Shown here: positions 16,824 through 24,968 of the stretch, piece after piece
Position numbering within the stretch: the stretch's first letter is position 1
Layout: every line of letters begins with the position of its first letter
Assembly (NCBI GenBank): GCA_947455255.1
Contig: CANGOA010000007.1
Span: 1-43,502, forward strand
Length of the DNA stretch: 43,502 nt
Reading direction: 5' to 3'
Origin: Flavobacteriia bacterium
GTDB taxonomy: Bacteria; Bacteroidota; Bacteroidia; Flavobacteriales_D; Crocinitomicaceae
Notes under the pieces: generated by a model
What the model was told of the DNA's origin: nothing
Database searches by the model: none
The model's input: the letters and a program-made list of their open reading frames with translations, nothing else
Translations under genes and position numbers: made by a program

Positions 16824-19108
16824 TATAACCATTTATTACTGAATCGATCATATCCATTAATACCAAATTTGATTCCAGTGGTATGATGTGTGTGTGTTGA
16901 ATTAGCGTTGACAAAATAGATTCCAAATTTAAATATCTCTTTACGTATTCGAACTTTTCGTTCCACCCCAACATAGGATTCGATTTGTAGGAAACCTGAG
17001 TTAGGGAGATAGAGTAAGCTTCCTCCAATAGATTCTTCCAGCTTTAATTTATTAATCATCCATAGTTTATTTAGGAAGAAACCATTAAAATGATGAATGG
17101 CGTTACATTGAACAAAAGCATTTGACGTATTCATATTAGTATCAAGTAATTGCAATGAATTGTTGGGCATTGAAAACAGAAATTTATCGGAAGATCTAAA
17201 ATATTTGAGTTCGATTAAACGTAAATCATTTTTGTAAATAAATTGACCAAAAATCAAGCGATAATTGATTAATCCAAATGTTCGAATTTTTCGGTCATCT
17301 GAAATTCTTAATTCTAGGTATCCATAATTTGATTGTCCATGGAATAATTTAGGGATTCCAATTTGTAATTTTGTTCCAATTACAGGCCATTTGGAGCCTA
17401 GTACAATTTTTTTGTTGTCTTTAATCAAATATTTCTGTTGGTGGTAATATTCTAATTCCAAGGTTAATCGGCTGACTTTATAGCTTTCAAAAGGAACTGG
17501 ATTTGCAAAAGTCCCAAATAGACTTACCCATTCAGGATATTTGACATTTGTAATTGCAGAGCGGTAAGAAAATAGAAATTCTTTGTTAAAATATAAACCA
17601 TTACTTATTTCTTGTCTGTGGGCGATTTCGATTTTTTGATTCCTCACACGATTCGATGGTCCCCATGTACCTATAATACTTTGATAACTATTTACAAAGT
17701 CATATACATCACCAATATCGATTTTTACAGAGGAATTTTTCAATGGGTTATAAAAATATTTAACGGTTAATTCACCTTTTAAGTCTTTGTTTAGGAAGCC
17801 ATAATCGATCAGTGGTTTTATGTAAAATTCTTTGCCATTATTAAATTCTTTTTCATAGGAAACTCCAAGTCTATATCTAAATCCTCCTACACCAAATGGA
17901 ACAAATTGATCTAGGAATGGATTTATATAAAATTCTCTTTTTTTGAACGTATTACGAAACCCCATGCCTCTGTAATAAAAATCCCAAAATGACACTGTAT
18001 TATAGATACTATCTCTTCGATGAATCGCAGTATCTGAGTTAACTACAGAAAAAATACTGTCTTGTTTAGATATAAACGAGAGATCTATCTGACTTAATTT
18101 TTGAGGCCTTATAGAATCCCAATAGGTCTGTTTATGGCTGTAAGAATCAGTATCGTATTGTATAGATTCTAGCCAAAAGTCTGTTGGTTTTTCAGATGTA
18201 GGAATCGTATAATTGGAGTAATACACTTCAGAAGTACCAAAAATTAATAATTTACCTTCTCTAGTGATATAATTAAATTTTCGTTGCGTTGGAACTAATA
18301 TGTTTTGAATCTTACGATAGGAACCTTCTAATTGCATCGTTTGAAAAAGTTCCATCCCACCTTTATTTAAGAATAGATTATAATCAATAATTTCCCAAGA
18401 TTTGTCTCTAATTGTAAGTGTTCCACTAAAAAGAGCTTCTTCTTTAAATATTTGTTCAACTCGAATTTCATAAACGATACTATCTTGCCTAAGTAAATTT
18501 GTGCTTTCCAAATAATAGGTATAATATAAAAAAGCATTGTCTGCTAAGGGTGAAATAATTGTATTAGTACTAAGTTGCGGTGCATTTATTTGACTTGTGT
18601 ATAGATTGATATCTGCATCTTTATAGCTTTTTACAAAAACAAAAGGATTCGTTGAAAGGCTTACATAACTTTTTAAAGATTCGTTACCTAACAAATTAGG
18701 TTCATTTGAACCTCCTTCATATTTTATTAAATTATTTTGATTTGAATAATCAAGGTATCCGTGAAAAACATCTTTGTAATTTCCTTTGTCTTTGTAATAA
18801 CTGCTAGCCATCCACTCCAATTGATTGATGCGCTCTGTTTCATTCATGTTATCTTTAATCGTATCTTCTTTTTCCTTGTCAAGTGTAGTAAAACAGTAGG
18901 TTTCAACGGAATAATTTTTTAGTTGATTAGCATAAAATTCGCGTTGTCCAATCACTTTTTTCATGATTTCTTTACCGCGTTGTTTTTTAGATTTTGGAAT
19001 GATATGAACTTCTTCCATTTCCTTTTCACGTTCAGGCATGTTAATCTGTGCTTGAGAGAAAGTAGCAAGCACTAGAAATAAGCATAAAATGGAACGTGAT
19101 TTATTCAA
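16820..19108 (-). CDS. DUF5686 outer-membrane protein
   Basis: 762 residues. A signal peptide covers 2-20 (cut near SQAQ). The first codon is TTG: no in-frame ATG precedes the signal sequence and the next Met would remove it. The N-terminal part KEIMKKVIGQREFYANQLKNYSVETYCF matches DUF5686; from about 370 onward alternating strands and aromatic residues suggest a C-terminal barrel ending in GINGYDRFSNKWLY. Most relatives start with a carboxypeptidase-regulatory-like domain; here only about 25 residues lie before the DUF5686 core, so that domain is missing. Function unknown; outer-membrane assembly or transport is the usual guess. Confidence 0.82.
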   Translation of the reverse strand: MNKSRSILCLFLVLATFSQAQINMPEREKEMEEVHIIPKSKKQRGKEIMKKVIGQREFYANQLKNYSVETYCFTTLDKEKEDTIKDNMNETERINQLEWMASSYYKDKGNYKDVFHGYLDYSNQNNLIKYEGGSNEPNLLGNESLKSYVSLSTNPFVFVKSYKDADINLYTSQINAPQLSTNTIISPLADNAFLYYTYYLESTNLLRQDSIVYEIRVEQIFKEEALFSGTLTIRDKSWEIIDYNLFLNKGGMELFQTMQLEGSYRKIQNILVPTQRKFNYITREGKLLIFGTSEVYYSNYTIPTSEKPTDFWLESIQYDTDSYSHKQTYWDSIRPQKLSQIDLSFISKQDSIFSVVNSDTAIHRRDSIYNTVSFWDFYYRGMGFRNTFKKREFYINPFLDQFVPFGVGGFRYRLGVSYEKEFNNGKEFYIKPLIDYGFLNKDLKGELTVKYFYNPLKNSSVKIDIGDVYDFVNSYQSIIGTWGPSNRVRNQKIEIAHRQEISNGLYFNKEFLFSYRSAITNVKYPEWVSLFGTFANPVPFESYKVSRLTLELEYYHQQKYLIKDNKKIVLGSKWPVIGTKLQIGIPKLFHGQSNYGYLELRISDDRKIRTFGLINYRLIFGQFIYKNDLRLIELKYFRSSDKFLFSMPNNSLQLLDTNMNTSNAFVQCNAIHHFNGFFLNKLWMINKLKLEESIGGSLLYLPNSGFLQIESYVGVERKVRIRKEIFKFGIYFVNANSTHTHHTTGIKFGINGYDRFSNKWLY

Positions 19109-19198
19109 TGTGTTTTTTTAACGAAAATATAGAATTTAAGGTAGTTTTGATGTCCTTCATGAAATTTTAACGTTGTAAAGTGATAATTTCTTACATTT

Positions 19199-19220
19199 AG
19201 GTTAAATTATTATTTAACCT
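19199..19220. promoter_or_regulatory. Inverted repeat at the murF-alr start
   Basis: AGGTTAAAT-TATT-ATTTAACCT has perfect 9-bp arms and a 4-nt spacer, ending on the first base of the TTG start codon. It overlaps a TACATTTA stretch that could be a weak -7 box. It may be an operator or an mRNA hairpin that limits initiation. Confidence 0.5.
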
Positions 19221-21529
19221 TGAAACTAAATTTAACCATAGATCAATTTTCTGAAGCCATTCAAGCGCAAGAAGTGATAGGTATATCGGAAGGTATTATA
19301 TATCAAGTTGCGTATGATACACGTAAACTTGCTTCGTCAAATCATACTGTTTTTTTCGCTTTGACTGGAAAATATCGTGATGGTCAAACCTATCTTGAAG
19401 AGGCTTATCGTAAAGGTGTTCGTTATTTTGTTGTTTCAGCTACTGTTGATTTAGTTCAATTTCCAGACGCATGTTTTTTTGTGGTAGATTCCCCTTTAGA
19501 AGCCCTGCAAAAATTGGCTACGTTTCATCGAAATAAATTTTTAATCCCAGTTTTTATTATTACTGGAAGTGTTGGAAAAACAATGGTTAAGGAATGGTTA
19601 TATCACTTACTTTCAACTACTAAAAAAATAGTTCGTAGTCCTAAAAGTTTTAATTCTCAATTAGGTGTTGCCTTATCTTTGTTGGAAATTAATGAAACTC
19701 ATGAATTAGCTTTGATTGAAGCTGGAATTTCTGAACCAAATGAAATGCAAGTCTTAGTGGAAATGATAGATCCAACTTATGGTATTTTCACTTCTTTTGG
19801 TCGAGCTCACGCACACAATTTTGATTCAAAAGAGATACATCTTTCAGAAAAATTAACTGCTTTTTCACGTTGTAAAAGAACGTGGATATCTAATGATATT
19901 GTGTTGAATGAAAGTCAATTGAATTCTGTACATGGTGAAATTGTTCGTCCTAATTCAACGAAAGAATTAGTAGATTTAATTCCATATAATGATGGTGTAA
20001 GTATACGAAATTTAGAATTGATTATTTCTGTTGCTTCGCATTTTGAAAATAATACTGAAATTTTAAAAGAACGCATAAAAACGTTACCTAGTCTGGCATT
20101 GCGCATGGAAACTTTTGAAGGGATAAATCAGACTACCATCATCAATGATTCCTATAATTTAGATATAGACGCATTGGTTCAATCCTTGGAATATCAACTA
20201 AGTATTTCGTCTAACAAAAAACGTGTTGCAATTATTGCTACCACTGGTTTTTCGGACGTTCAAATTGATGAAATTAAATCTATTATTGCCTCCTTTAACT
20301 TGGATGCTGTTTATTATATTGATGCAATCACCGAAGTTCCAGTAAACGACATCGCTGATGCTACGGTATTGATTAAGGGAACACGTTCTGCTCAACTTCA
20401 AAAATTGGTTCGTTTGTTTCAATTAAAGAAACATAAAACTAGGTTGGAAATCGATTTGTCGGCAGTCAAACACAATGTGGAAGTTTACCGTTCGTTAATA
20501 CCGCATTCATGTATGGTTCTTGCGATGGTGAAAGCTTCATCCTATGGTTCTGGTGCAGTAAAAATGGCACAATACCTTCAAAAAATTGGAATTAATTATT
20601 TAGGTGTAGCTTATGCTGACGAAGGTGTAGAGTTACGCAAACATGGTATTACACTACCTATTTTGGTTATGAATGCAGAGGAGGATGGGTTTGACGATAT
20701 TATTTCGTATCAATTAGAACCAGCGATTTATTCTTTTAAAATGCTGGATGATTTTATTAAGGTATTAATTCGTGAAGGCATCGAAAATTACCCAGTTCAT
20801 TTAAAGTTCGACACAGGGATGCGTCGTTTAGGCTTTGAAGAAAGTGATTTAGATGAACTTACATCAATCCTGCAAACCCAACCTGAAATCAAACTACAAA
20901 GTGTTTATAGTCATCTGGCAGATGCTGATAATACAGAAGACGCATCATTTACCTTGTCTCAAATTAAGCGATTTAGTGCAATCATCCGTTATTTAGATAC
21001 CGTTATTTCCTATCCTTTTATCAAGCATTTAGCAAATTCTGAAGCTGTTGGAAATTTCCCTTCCATCCATTTAGATATGGTTCGTTTGGGAATCGGTATG
21101 TTTGGTTATAGTTCGAATCCACAGGTTCAGCACTCCTTACAAGAGGTCGTGTCTTGGAAAAGTGTAGTTACGCAAGTGAAGTCTATCCAAGCAGGAGAAT
21201 CTGTAGGCTATGGGTGTAATTTCATTGCTCAAAAGCCTATTAAAATTGCCGTGATTCCTGTCGGTTATGCGGATGGATTTAGAAGAATGTTAAGCAATGG
21301 TGTCGGTTCAGTAGTAATCCAAGGGGAATTTTGCCCTGTAGTCGGTAATGTGTGTATGGATATGACAATGGTAGAGGTTACTTCGGTAGAAGTGCATGAA
21401 GGTGATGCAGTTGAAATCATAGGAGAACATCAATCCTTGTCCTCCTATGCTCAAAAAATGAATACAATACCGTATGAAGTGTTGACATCAGTTTCGTCAC
21501 GCGTTCATCGGGTGTACGTGGAATCGTGA
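19220..21529 (+). CDS. murF-alr: Bifunctional MurF (D-Ala-D-Ala adding enzyme) / alanine racemase
   Basis: 769 residues. The N-terminal Mur ligase adds D-Ala-D-Ala to the UDP-MurNAc-tripeptide, with P-loop TGSVGKT (K120). The C-terminal half, from about 408 (KTRLEIDLSAVKHNVEVYR), is a fold-type III racemase that makes D-Ala, with PLP lysine K438 in VLAMVKASSYGSG and the family blocks KFDTGMRRLGF, GYGCNF, VIPVGYADGFRR and CMDMTMV. Fusion of the two steps is typical of Bacteroidota. The start is TTG at 19220: KLNLTIDQFSEA aligns with the expected N-terminus and no ATG fits. It is divergent from the DUF5686 gene and has its own promoter region. Confidence 0.96.
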   Translation: MKLNLTIDQFSEAIQAQEVIGISEGIIYQVAYDTRKLASSNHTVFFALTGKYRDGQTYLEEAYRKGVRYFVVSATVDLVQFPDACFFVVDSPLEALQKLATFHRNKFLIPVFIITGSVGKTMVKEWLYHLLSTTKKIVRSPKSFNSQLGVALSLLEINETHELALIEAGISEPNEMQVLVEMIDPTYGIFTSFGRAHAHNFDSKEIHLSEKLTAFSRCKRTWISNDIVLNESQLNSVHGEIVRPNSTKELVDLIPYNDGVSIRNLELIISVASHFENNTEILKERIKTLPSLALRMETFEGINQTTIINDSYNLDIDALVQSLEYQLSISSNKKRVAIIATTGFSDVQIDEIKSIIASFNLDAVYYIDAITEVPVNDIADATVLIKGTRSAQLQKLVRLFQLKKHKTRLEIDLSAVKHNVEVYRSLIPHSCMVLAMVKASSYGSGAVKMAQYLQKIGINYLGVAYADEGVELRKHGITLPILVMNAEEDGFDDIISYQLEPAIYSFKMLDDFIKVLIREGIENYPVHLKFDTGMRRLGFEESDLDELTSILQTQPEIKLQSVYSHLADADNTEDASFTLSQIKRFSAIIRYLDTVISYPFIKHLANSEAVGNFPSIHLDMVRLGIGMFGYSSNPQVQHSLQEVVSWKSVVTQVKSIQAGESVGYGCNFIAQKPIKIAVIPVGYADGFRRMLSNGVGSVVIQGEFCPVVGNVCMDMTMVEVTSVEVHEGDAVEIIGEHQSLSSYAQKMNTIPYEVLTSVSSRVHRVYVES

Positions 21530-21583
21530 TTTGTTGTTTTTTGTAGGGATGTAGCATACTACATCCCTACAAAAAACAACAAA
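21530..21583. terminator. Palindromic two-way terminator filling the whole intergenic gap
   Basis: A perfect 25-bp stem with a CATA loop; core GTAGGGATGTAG, outer arms TTTGTTGTTTTTT/AAAAAACAACAAA. It begins right after the murF-alr TGA and ends exactly before the stop of the convergent gene at 21584. Confidence 0.9.
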
Positions 21584-22078
21584 TTATTTATCCAACAATT
21601 CCAATCCTAAATGTGTTCCTTCGGTATGTAAAATATGTTCTGCTTGTTCGATTTCTTCTAACGGACCTTTTACGATTACTAAGAAACGACCTTCTTTGAT
21701 ATGTTCTTCGTATTTCACGATGTTATCGTTTTTAAATCCTGCAGCTGTAAGCACACTGAATAATCCAGTTCCAACTACTCCAATCTCCAAACCTGCGATT
21801 GCACCAACTAATGCACCAGCACCAAAAAGGAATCCTAAACCAGGGATGGCAAATACACCAATTCCAGATAATAGACCTAATGTTGAAGTAGCAACTACAC
21901 CAATGGCAGTTGTTTTAATGCGCATATCTGTTACTGATTTCACGTGTACATGATCATCCACTATTTCGGCTTGACCGATTAATGAAGTATGTTCCATGTT
22001 AAAACCTGATTCTTTTAATTTTCCTAAAGCTTCAACAGCTTTTTCGTGTGAATCATAAATGGCAACTTGAGATCTCAT
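21584..22078 (-). CDS. General stress protein 17M-like membrane-associated protein
   Basis: 164 residues. The start SQVAIYDSHEKAVEALGKLKESGF matches the YflT/17M-like domain found in general stress proteins. A Gly/Ala-rich hydrophobic hairpin (about 60-112) follows, then a beta-alpha domain with GRFLVIVKGPLEEIEQAEHIL. Proteins of this build are annotated as DUF1269/general stress proteins; the mechanism is unknown. It is a single gene, convergent with murF-alr and divergent from ygiQ. Confidence 0.75.
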   Translation of the reverse strand: MRSQVAIYDSHEKAVEALGKLKESGFNMEHTSLIGQAEIVDDHVHVKSVTDMRIKTTAIGVVATSTLGLLSGIGVFAIPGLGFLFGAGALVGAIAGLEIGVVGTGLFSVLTAAGFKNDNIVKYEEHIKEGRFLVIVKGPLEEIEQAEHILHTEGTHLGLELLDK

Positions 22079-22099
22079 AGTTTTCTAAATTTTATAGAA

Positions 22100-22107
22100 C
22101 AAATATA
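22100..22107 (-). promoter_or_regulatory. Putative -7 box (TATATTTG) for the stress-protein gene
   Basis: Exact TAnnTTTG match on the minus strand, 21 nt before the ATG at 22078. No -33 TTG is obvious. Confidence 0.5.
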
Positions 22108-22152
22108 GGAAAGCGTTGAGGAATAAAATGTGATGAAGGTCAGTTAATTCAA

Positions 22153-22202
22153 AAAAACATACCATAGCTGTGGGATTAATCCCACAGCTATGGTATGTTT
22201 TT
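22153..22202. repeat. Perfect 50-bp palindrome between divergent genes
   Basis: Arms of 25 bp are fully complementary with no loop; centre GGGATTAATCCC, ends AAAAACATACC. Unlike the other long palindromes here it lies upstream of two divergent genes, so it is placed as a possible operator or insulator rather than a simple terminator. Confidence 0.85.
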
Positions 22203-22245
22203 GAAATTTACATTCTATTAATTTTCCTCTTCATCGATTATCCCT

Positions 22246-22253
22246 TACCTTTG
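22246..22253 (+). promoter_or_regulatory. Putative -7 box (TACCTTTG) for ygiQ
   Basis: Exact TAnnTTTG match, only 6 nt before the ATG at 22260; a leaderless or very short-leader transcript would result. Confidence 0.5.
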
Positions 22254-22259
22254 TAAGGT

Positions 22260-24158
22260 ATGGAACAACAATTAAGACCAATTACCGACTGGTTACCAAT
22301 TACCAAGCAAGAAGTTGAAAAACGCGGATGGGACGATGTAGATGTCGTTTTAATCTCAGGCGATGCCTATGTGGATCATCCAGCATTTGGAACGGCTGTG
22401 ATTGGTCGTATTATCGAAGATGAAGGTTTTCGTATTGCGATTGTAGCGCAACCAAACTGGAAAGATGATTTGCGCGACTTTAAAAAGTTTGGTAAACCGA
22501 AGTATTTCTTCGGGGTTACAGCTGGTTGCATGGACTCGATGGTGAACCATTACACTGCCAATAAACGTTTGCGTTCTACGGATGCGTATACACCTGGAGG
22601 CGAAGCGGGTTACCGACCAGATTATGCTACGATTGTTTATTCGAATATATTAAAAGAACTCTACCCAGATGTTCCGATTTTAATTGGTGGTATTGAGGCT
22701 TCCTTGCGTCGTGTGACTCACTACGATTACTGGAAAGATCAATTGATGCCTTCCATTTTAGTAGATTCCAAAGCAGATATGTTGGTATATGGGATGGGCG
22801 AACAACCCTTGCGTGAGATGTTGCGATTATTGAAAAAAGGCGTTCCATTCTCTTCCTTAAAGACTTTAAAACAAATTGCTTTTCTTCAACCGAAAGAAGA
22901 AGAATTACCGAAAAACAAACAATGGGAAACCGTTGAACTGGCAAGTCATGAAACTTGTTTAGAAGATAAAATCAAGTATGCGGCGAACTTCAAAATTGTA
23001 GAGGTCGAGTCCAACAAATGGGAAGCAAATCGTATTATTCAACACGTTGGTAATCAAACTCTGGTAATAAATCCTCCCTATAAAACCATGGAGGAAAAAG
23101 AGATTGATAAATCGTTTGATTTACCCTATACGCGTTTACCACATCCAAAATACAAGAAGCGTGGTGCTATTCCTGCGTATGATATGATTAAATTTTCCAT
23201 CAACATGCATCGCGGATGTTTTGGTGGTTGTAGTTTTTGTACGATTTCTGCGCACCAAGGAAAATTCATTGCATCTCGAAGTGAAAAATCGATTTTAAAA
23301 GAATTGGATGAAGTAACCAAACACCCTGAATTTAGAGGATATATTTCTGATTTAGGTGGTCCTTCTGCAAACATGTACAAAATGAAAGGAAAAGACGAAG
23401 CGATTTGTAATCGTTGTTCGAGCCCTAGTTGTATACATCCTGTTATTTGTTCGAATTTAGATACTTCCCACAAACCGATGACGGAACTTTACAAAAAAGT
23501 AGATCAACATCCTAAGGTGAAAAAAGCATTTATAGGTTCTGGAATACGTTACGATTTATTGGTAGACGACTTTAATAAAAACAACGAAGACGGAAATCAC
23601 GATGAATACATCGAACAAGTTGTAAAACACCATATTTCAGGTAGGTTAAAGGTCGCGCCAGAACATACATCTGATGCAACTTTGCGTGTCATGCGTAAAC
23701 CGTCGTTTTCCTATTTCCATAAATTCAAGGAAAAGTATGATCAAATTTCTGCAAAACACAATTTGAATCAACCATTGATTCCATATTTCATTTCTTCTCA
23801 TCCTGGGTGTGAGGAAGAAGATATGGCGAATTTGGCTGCTGAGACTAAGGACATGGGATTCCAATTGGAGCAAGTGCAAGATTTCACGCCAACTCCGATG
23901 ACCGTTGCAGAAGTGATTTACTATTCAGGAGTTCATCCATATACCTTAAAACCAATCAAAACGGTTAAGACGAAAGAAGAAAAATTGAATCAAAATCGTT
24001 TTTTCTTTTGGTATAAGCGTGAGAATAGGGATTGGATTAAAAGTCGTTTACAGAAAGCTAACAGACCTGATTTAGCAGAAAAATTATTGGGTTCTGAAAA
24101 TCATAAACAGCCTAAGAAAGAGGTTCCGGAGTGGTTGGCGAAACGTAGGAAACGTTGA
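22260..24158 (+). CDS. ygiQ: YgiQ family radical SAM protein
   Basis: 632 residues. The 4Fe-4S/SAM motif CFGGCSFC (C320, C324, C327) sits in the family block HRGCFGGCSFCTISAHQGK. The N-terminal region (RPITDWLPITKQEVEKRGWDDVDVVLISGDAYVDHP) and the end of the protein (QDFTPTPMT...YYSGVHPYTLKPI) are typical of YgiQ. An extra Cys cluster CNRCSSPSCIHP..C lies near 382-400. The reaction is not established for the family. It is a single gene; it ends 1 base before a long palindrome. Confidence 0.95.
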   Translation: MEQQLRPITDWLPITKQEVEKRGWDDVDVVLISGDAYVDHPAFGTAVIGRIIEDEGFRIAIVAQPNWKDDLRDFKKFGKPKYFFGVTAGCMDSMVNHYTANKRLRSTDAYTPGGEAGYRPDYATIVYSNILKELYPDVPILIGGIEASLRRVTHYDYWKDQLMPSILVDSKADMLVYGMGEQPLREMLRLLKKGVPFSSLKTLKQIAFLQPKEEELPKNKQWETVELASHETCLEDKIKYAANFKIVEVESNKWEANRIIQHVGNQTLVINPPYKTMEEKEIDKSFDLPYTRLPHPKYKKRGAIPAYDMIKFSINMHRGCFGGCSFCTISAHQGKFIASRSEKSILKELDEVTKHPEFRGYISDLGGPSANMYKMKGKDEAICNRCSSPSCIHPVICSNLDTSHKPMTELYKKVDQHPKVKKAFIGSGIRYDLLVDDFNKNNEDGNHDEYIEQVVKHHISGRLKVAPEHTSDATLRVMRKPSFSYFHKFKEKYDQISAKHNLNQPLIPYFISSHPGCEEEDMANLAAETKDMGFQLEQVQDFTPTPMTVAEVIYYSGVHPYTLKPIKTVKTKEEKLNQNRFFFWYKRENRDWIKSRLQKANRPDLAEKLLGSENHKQPKKEVPEWLAKRRKR

Positions 24159-24238
24159 TTTTTTGATTTGTAGGGATGTTTTTTTATTTCGTAGGGATGT
24201 AGCATGCTACATCCCTACGAAATAAAAAAATCAAAAAA
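24159..24238. terminator. Nested palindrome with GTAGGGAT core after ygiQ
   Basis: Inner arms 24179-24204 and 24205-24230 are a perfect 52-bp palindrome (centre GTAGCATGCTAC). Outer TTTTTTGA (24159-24166) pairs with TCAAAAAA (24231-24238). Between the left arms sit 12 unpaired bases (TTTGTAGGGATG, 24167-24178) that repeat part of the core, as if one arm was duplicated. Likely the ygiQ terminator. The rest of the gap up to 24330 holds no other clear signal. Confidence 0.88.
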
Positions 24239-24330
24239 TTATTAACACCCGATACTCAAAACTTTATCTATGAAATTTTTATGTTCATCTACGATTTTGA
24301 AATATATTCGTAGTATCTAAAATATTTATC

Positions 24331-24522
24331 ATGGTTACAATGACTGAAGATGCAATTAAACAAGAGATTGCGGAATTAAAAACAAAATTAACAGGGAATT
24401 TGTTCGAGGATGGTGAGACAATGCAAGCCATTTATGAATTGAAAAAACAATTGAATCCTGAAATCGAATTTAATCCTTCGATGGAAGACGACGATGATGG
24501 TTGTCTTTATTGCGGAAGTTAA
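24331..24522 (+). CDS. Small acidic protein with C-terminal CxxC
   Basis: 63 residues (ATG at 24331; an alternative ATG is three codons later). Residues 5-42 are predicted helical (EDAIKQEIAELKTKL...MQAIYELKKQL); the tail is acidic and ends DDDDGCLYCGS. The CxxC at the very C-terminus could bind a metal or act in redox chemistry. I do not recognise a family. A strong hairpin terminator right after it supports a real single-gene unit. Confidence 0.7.
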   Translation: MVTMTEDAIKQEIAELKTKLTGNLFEDGETMQAIYELKKQLNPEIEFNPSMEDDDDGCLYCGS

Positions 24523-24526
24523 TTTC

Positions 24527-24555
24527 AAAGGTTGTCGAAAGGCAACCTTTTTTGT
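24527..24555 (+). terminator. Intrinsic terminator
   Basis: AAAGGTTGTC-GAAA-GGCAACCTTT hairpin (one G-T pair, GNRA-type loop) followed by a T-run, starting 5 nt after the stop of the CxxC protein gene. Confidence 0.88.
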
Positions 24556-24619
24556 TTTACAAACATTTCGTTCTTGAAAATATACATTTCCTCATTCAAT
24601 AACCCAACACCTTAGCTCG

Positions 24620-24627
24620 TATCTTTG
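24620..24627 (+). promoter_or_regulatory. Putative -7 box (TATCTTTG) for the DivIC-like gene
   Basis: Exact TAnnTTTG match with only 4 nt (AAGT) to the ATG at 24632, again pointing to a leaderless mRNA. Confidence 0.55.
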
Positions 24628-24631
24628 AAGT

Positions 24632-24955
24632 ATGAAAAGTGCAATTTATTCCAGTAAGTGGATGCTATGGATTCAAAGTAAATCGAAATACTACAAAAAT
24701 AAGTATGTAGTAACGCTATTCATATTTTCTTTTTATGGAATGTTTTTGGATGATGTGGACATTTTCACTATTATATCTCAGAACATTAAATTGCATAAAA
24801 TGAATGAGGAGAAAGAATTGGTAGAGGCTAAATTAACAAAAACTAAAAATACCTTAGATAAATTGCAATATCTTTCAGAATTAGAAGCATACGCAAGGGA
24901 AAATAAACTCTTCAAAAAAGACGACGAAGATATTTTTATAATTACCTATAAGTAA
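24632..24955 (+). CDS. Septum formation initiator (FtsB/DivIC family)
   Basis: 107 residues: a short cytoplasmic start, one membrane helix (about 25-41), then a coiled coil (about 55-92) and the closing LEAYARENKLFKKDDEDIFII, which is the family's conserved C-terminal block. Such proteins join FtsL and FtsQ in the divisome. It is a single gene between a terminator and a convergent SpoIID-like gene 13 nt away. Membership in FtsB versus DivIC cannot be separated here. Confidence 0.88.
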   Translation: MKSAIYSSKWMLWIQSKSKYYKNKYVVTLFIFSFYGMFLDDVDIFTIISQNIKLHKMNEEKELVEAKLTKTKNTLDKLQYLSELEAYARENKLFKKDDEDIFIITYK

Positions 24956-24968
24956 TTTGGAGTCATCA

